A stretch of DNA of 64,000 nucleotides from Acanthopleura granulata. Lineage: Eukaryota > Mollusca > Polyplacophora > Chitonida > Chitonidae. Both the position numbers and the translations under genes were made by a program. The stretch spans positions 21,039,703 to 21,103,702 of the forward strand of contig JABBOT010000007.1 of the NCBI GenBank assembly GCA_016165875.1, given 5' to 3'. Of the stretch, positions 63,942 to 64,000 are shown one piece after another; position 1 is the stretch's first letter, and every line of letters begins with the position of its first letter. Below the pieces are notes generated by a model. The model had not been told where the DNA came from. It made no database searches and was given only the letters and a program-made list of their open reading frames with translations.

Positions 63942-64000
63942 GTAACAATCGCATCATTTATACGTGCATTGTAATACGTTGTCTTATTACCCTCTACAAA

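Overview
This is a non-coding-rich eukaryotic (metazoan) window. Introns have GT/AG borders, coding exons are short, and interspersed retrotransposons are abundant. Several repeats look molluscan or at least lophotrochozoan: a LINE ending in CATTCATTCATTC, a tRNA-headed SINE, and a SINE core with an AAATAAATAAATA tail. That taxonomic placement is inference from repeat types. No tRNA, rRNA, operon or CRISPR array was seen.

Three kinds of host gene can be supported. (1) On the minus strand there are two paralogous genes for small secreted-type membrane proteins, A (exons at 27639-27675 and 3606-4055, third exon not in view) and B (40956-40992, 39053-39493, 35424-35593). Each has a 12-codon signal-peptide exon, one ectodomain+transmembrane exon and, in B, a cytoplasmic-tail exon. 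All the introns are phase 1. I do not recognise the family. A possible third member leaves a TM exon and a tail exon at 32.8 and 28.1 kb, and another tail-like exon lies at 48.3 kb. (2) On the plus strand, 52.4 kb to the right edge holds the first eleven coding exons of a MATE-family (SLC47-type) multidrug/organic cation extruder, with a probable 5' UTR exon ending at 49971. The gene runs off the window. (3) On the plus strand at 8.7-15.4 kb, four small exon-like blocks suggest an unidentified gene nested inside intron 1 of gene A.

Layout: 0-3.1 kb holds LINE 3' ends and a degraded Ty3/gypsy gag-protease remnant. 3.6-4.1 kb is the main exon of gene A. 4.7-15 kb holds microsatellites, a 515-bp inverted-repeat element, LINE ORF1 and RT pieces, a tRNA-derived SINE and the small plus-strand exons. 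15.5-20 kb is a decayed Maverick/Polinton-like (adintovirus-like) element with pieces of protein-primed DNA polymerase B, integrase, packaging ATPase and a probable capsid-type protein, all broken. 20.2-26.3 kb is a head-to-head pair of RNase H-bearing LINEs. 27.6-41 kb carries exon 1 of A, the possible third paralog, gene B, and many SINE copies. 41-49.7 kb is largely featureless. 49.8-64 kb is the MATE gene, with a MITE, SINEs and tandem duplications in its introns.

The transposable-element load is uneven. Intron 1 of gene A would be about 23.6 kb and contains the Maverick remnant and the LINE pair, while the matching intron of B is 1.46 kb. Exon assignments rest on splice-site context, phase matching and paralog or family alignment done by eye. 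No transcript data or database search was available.
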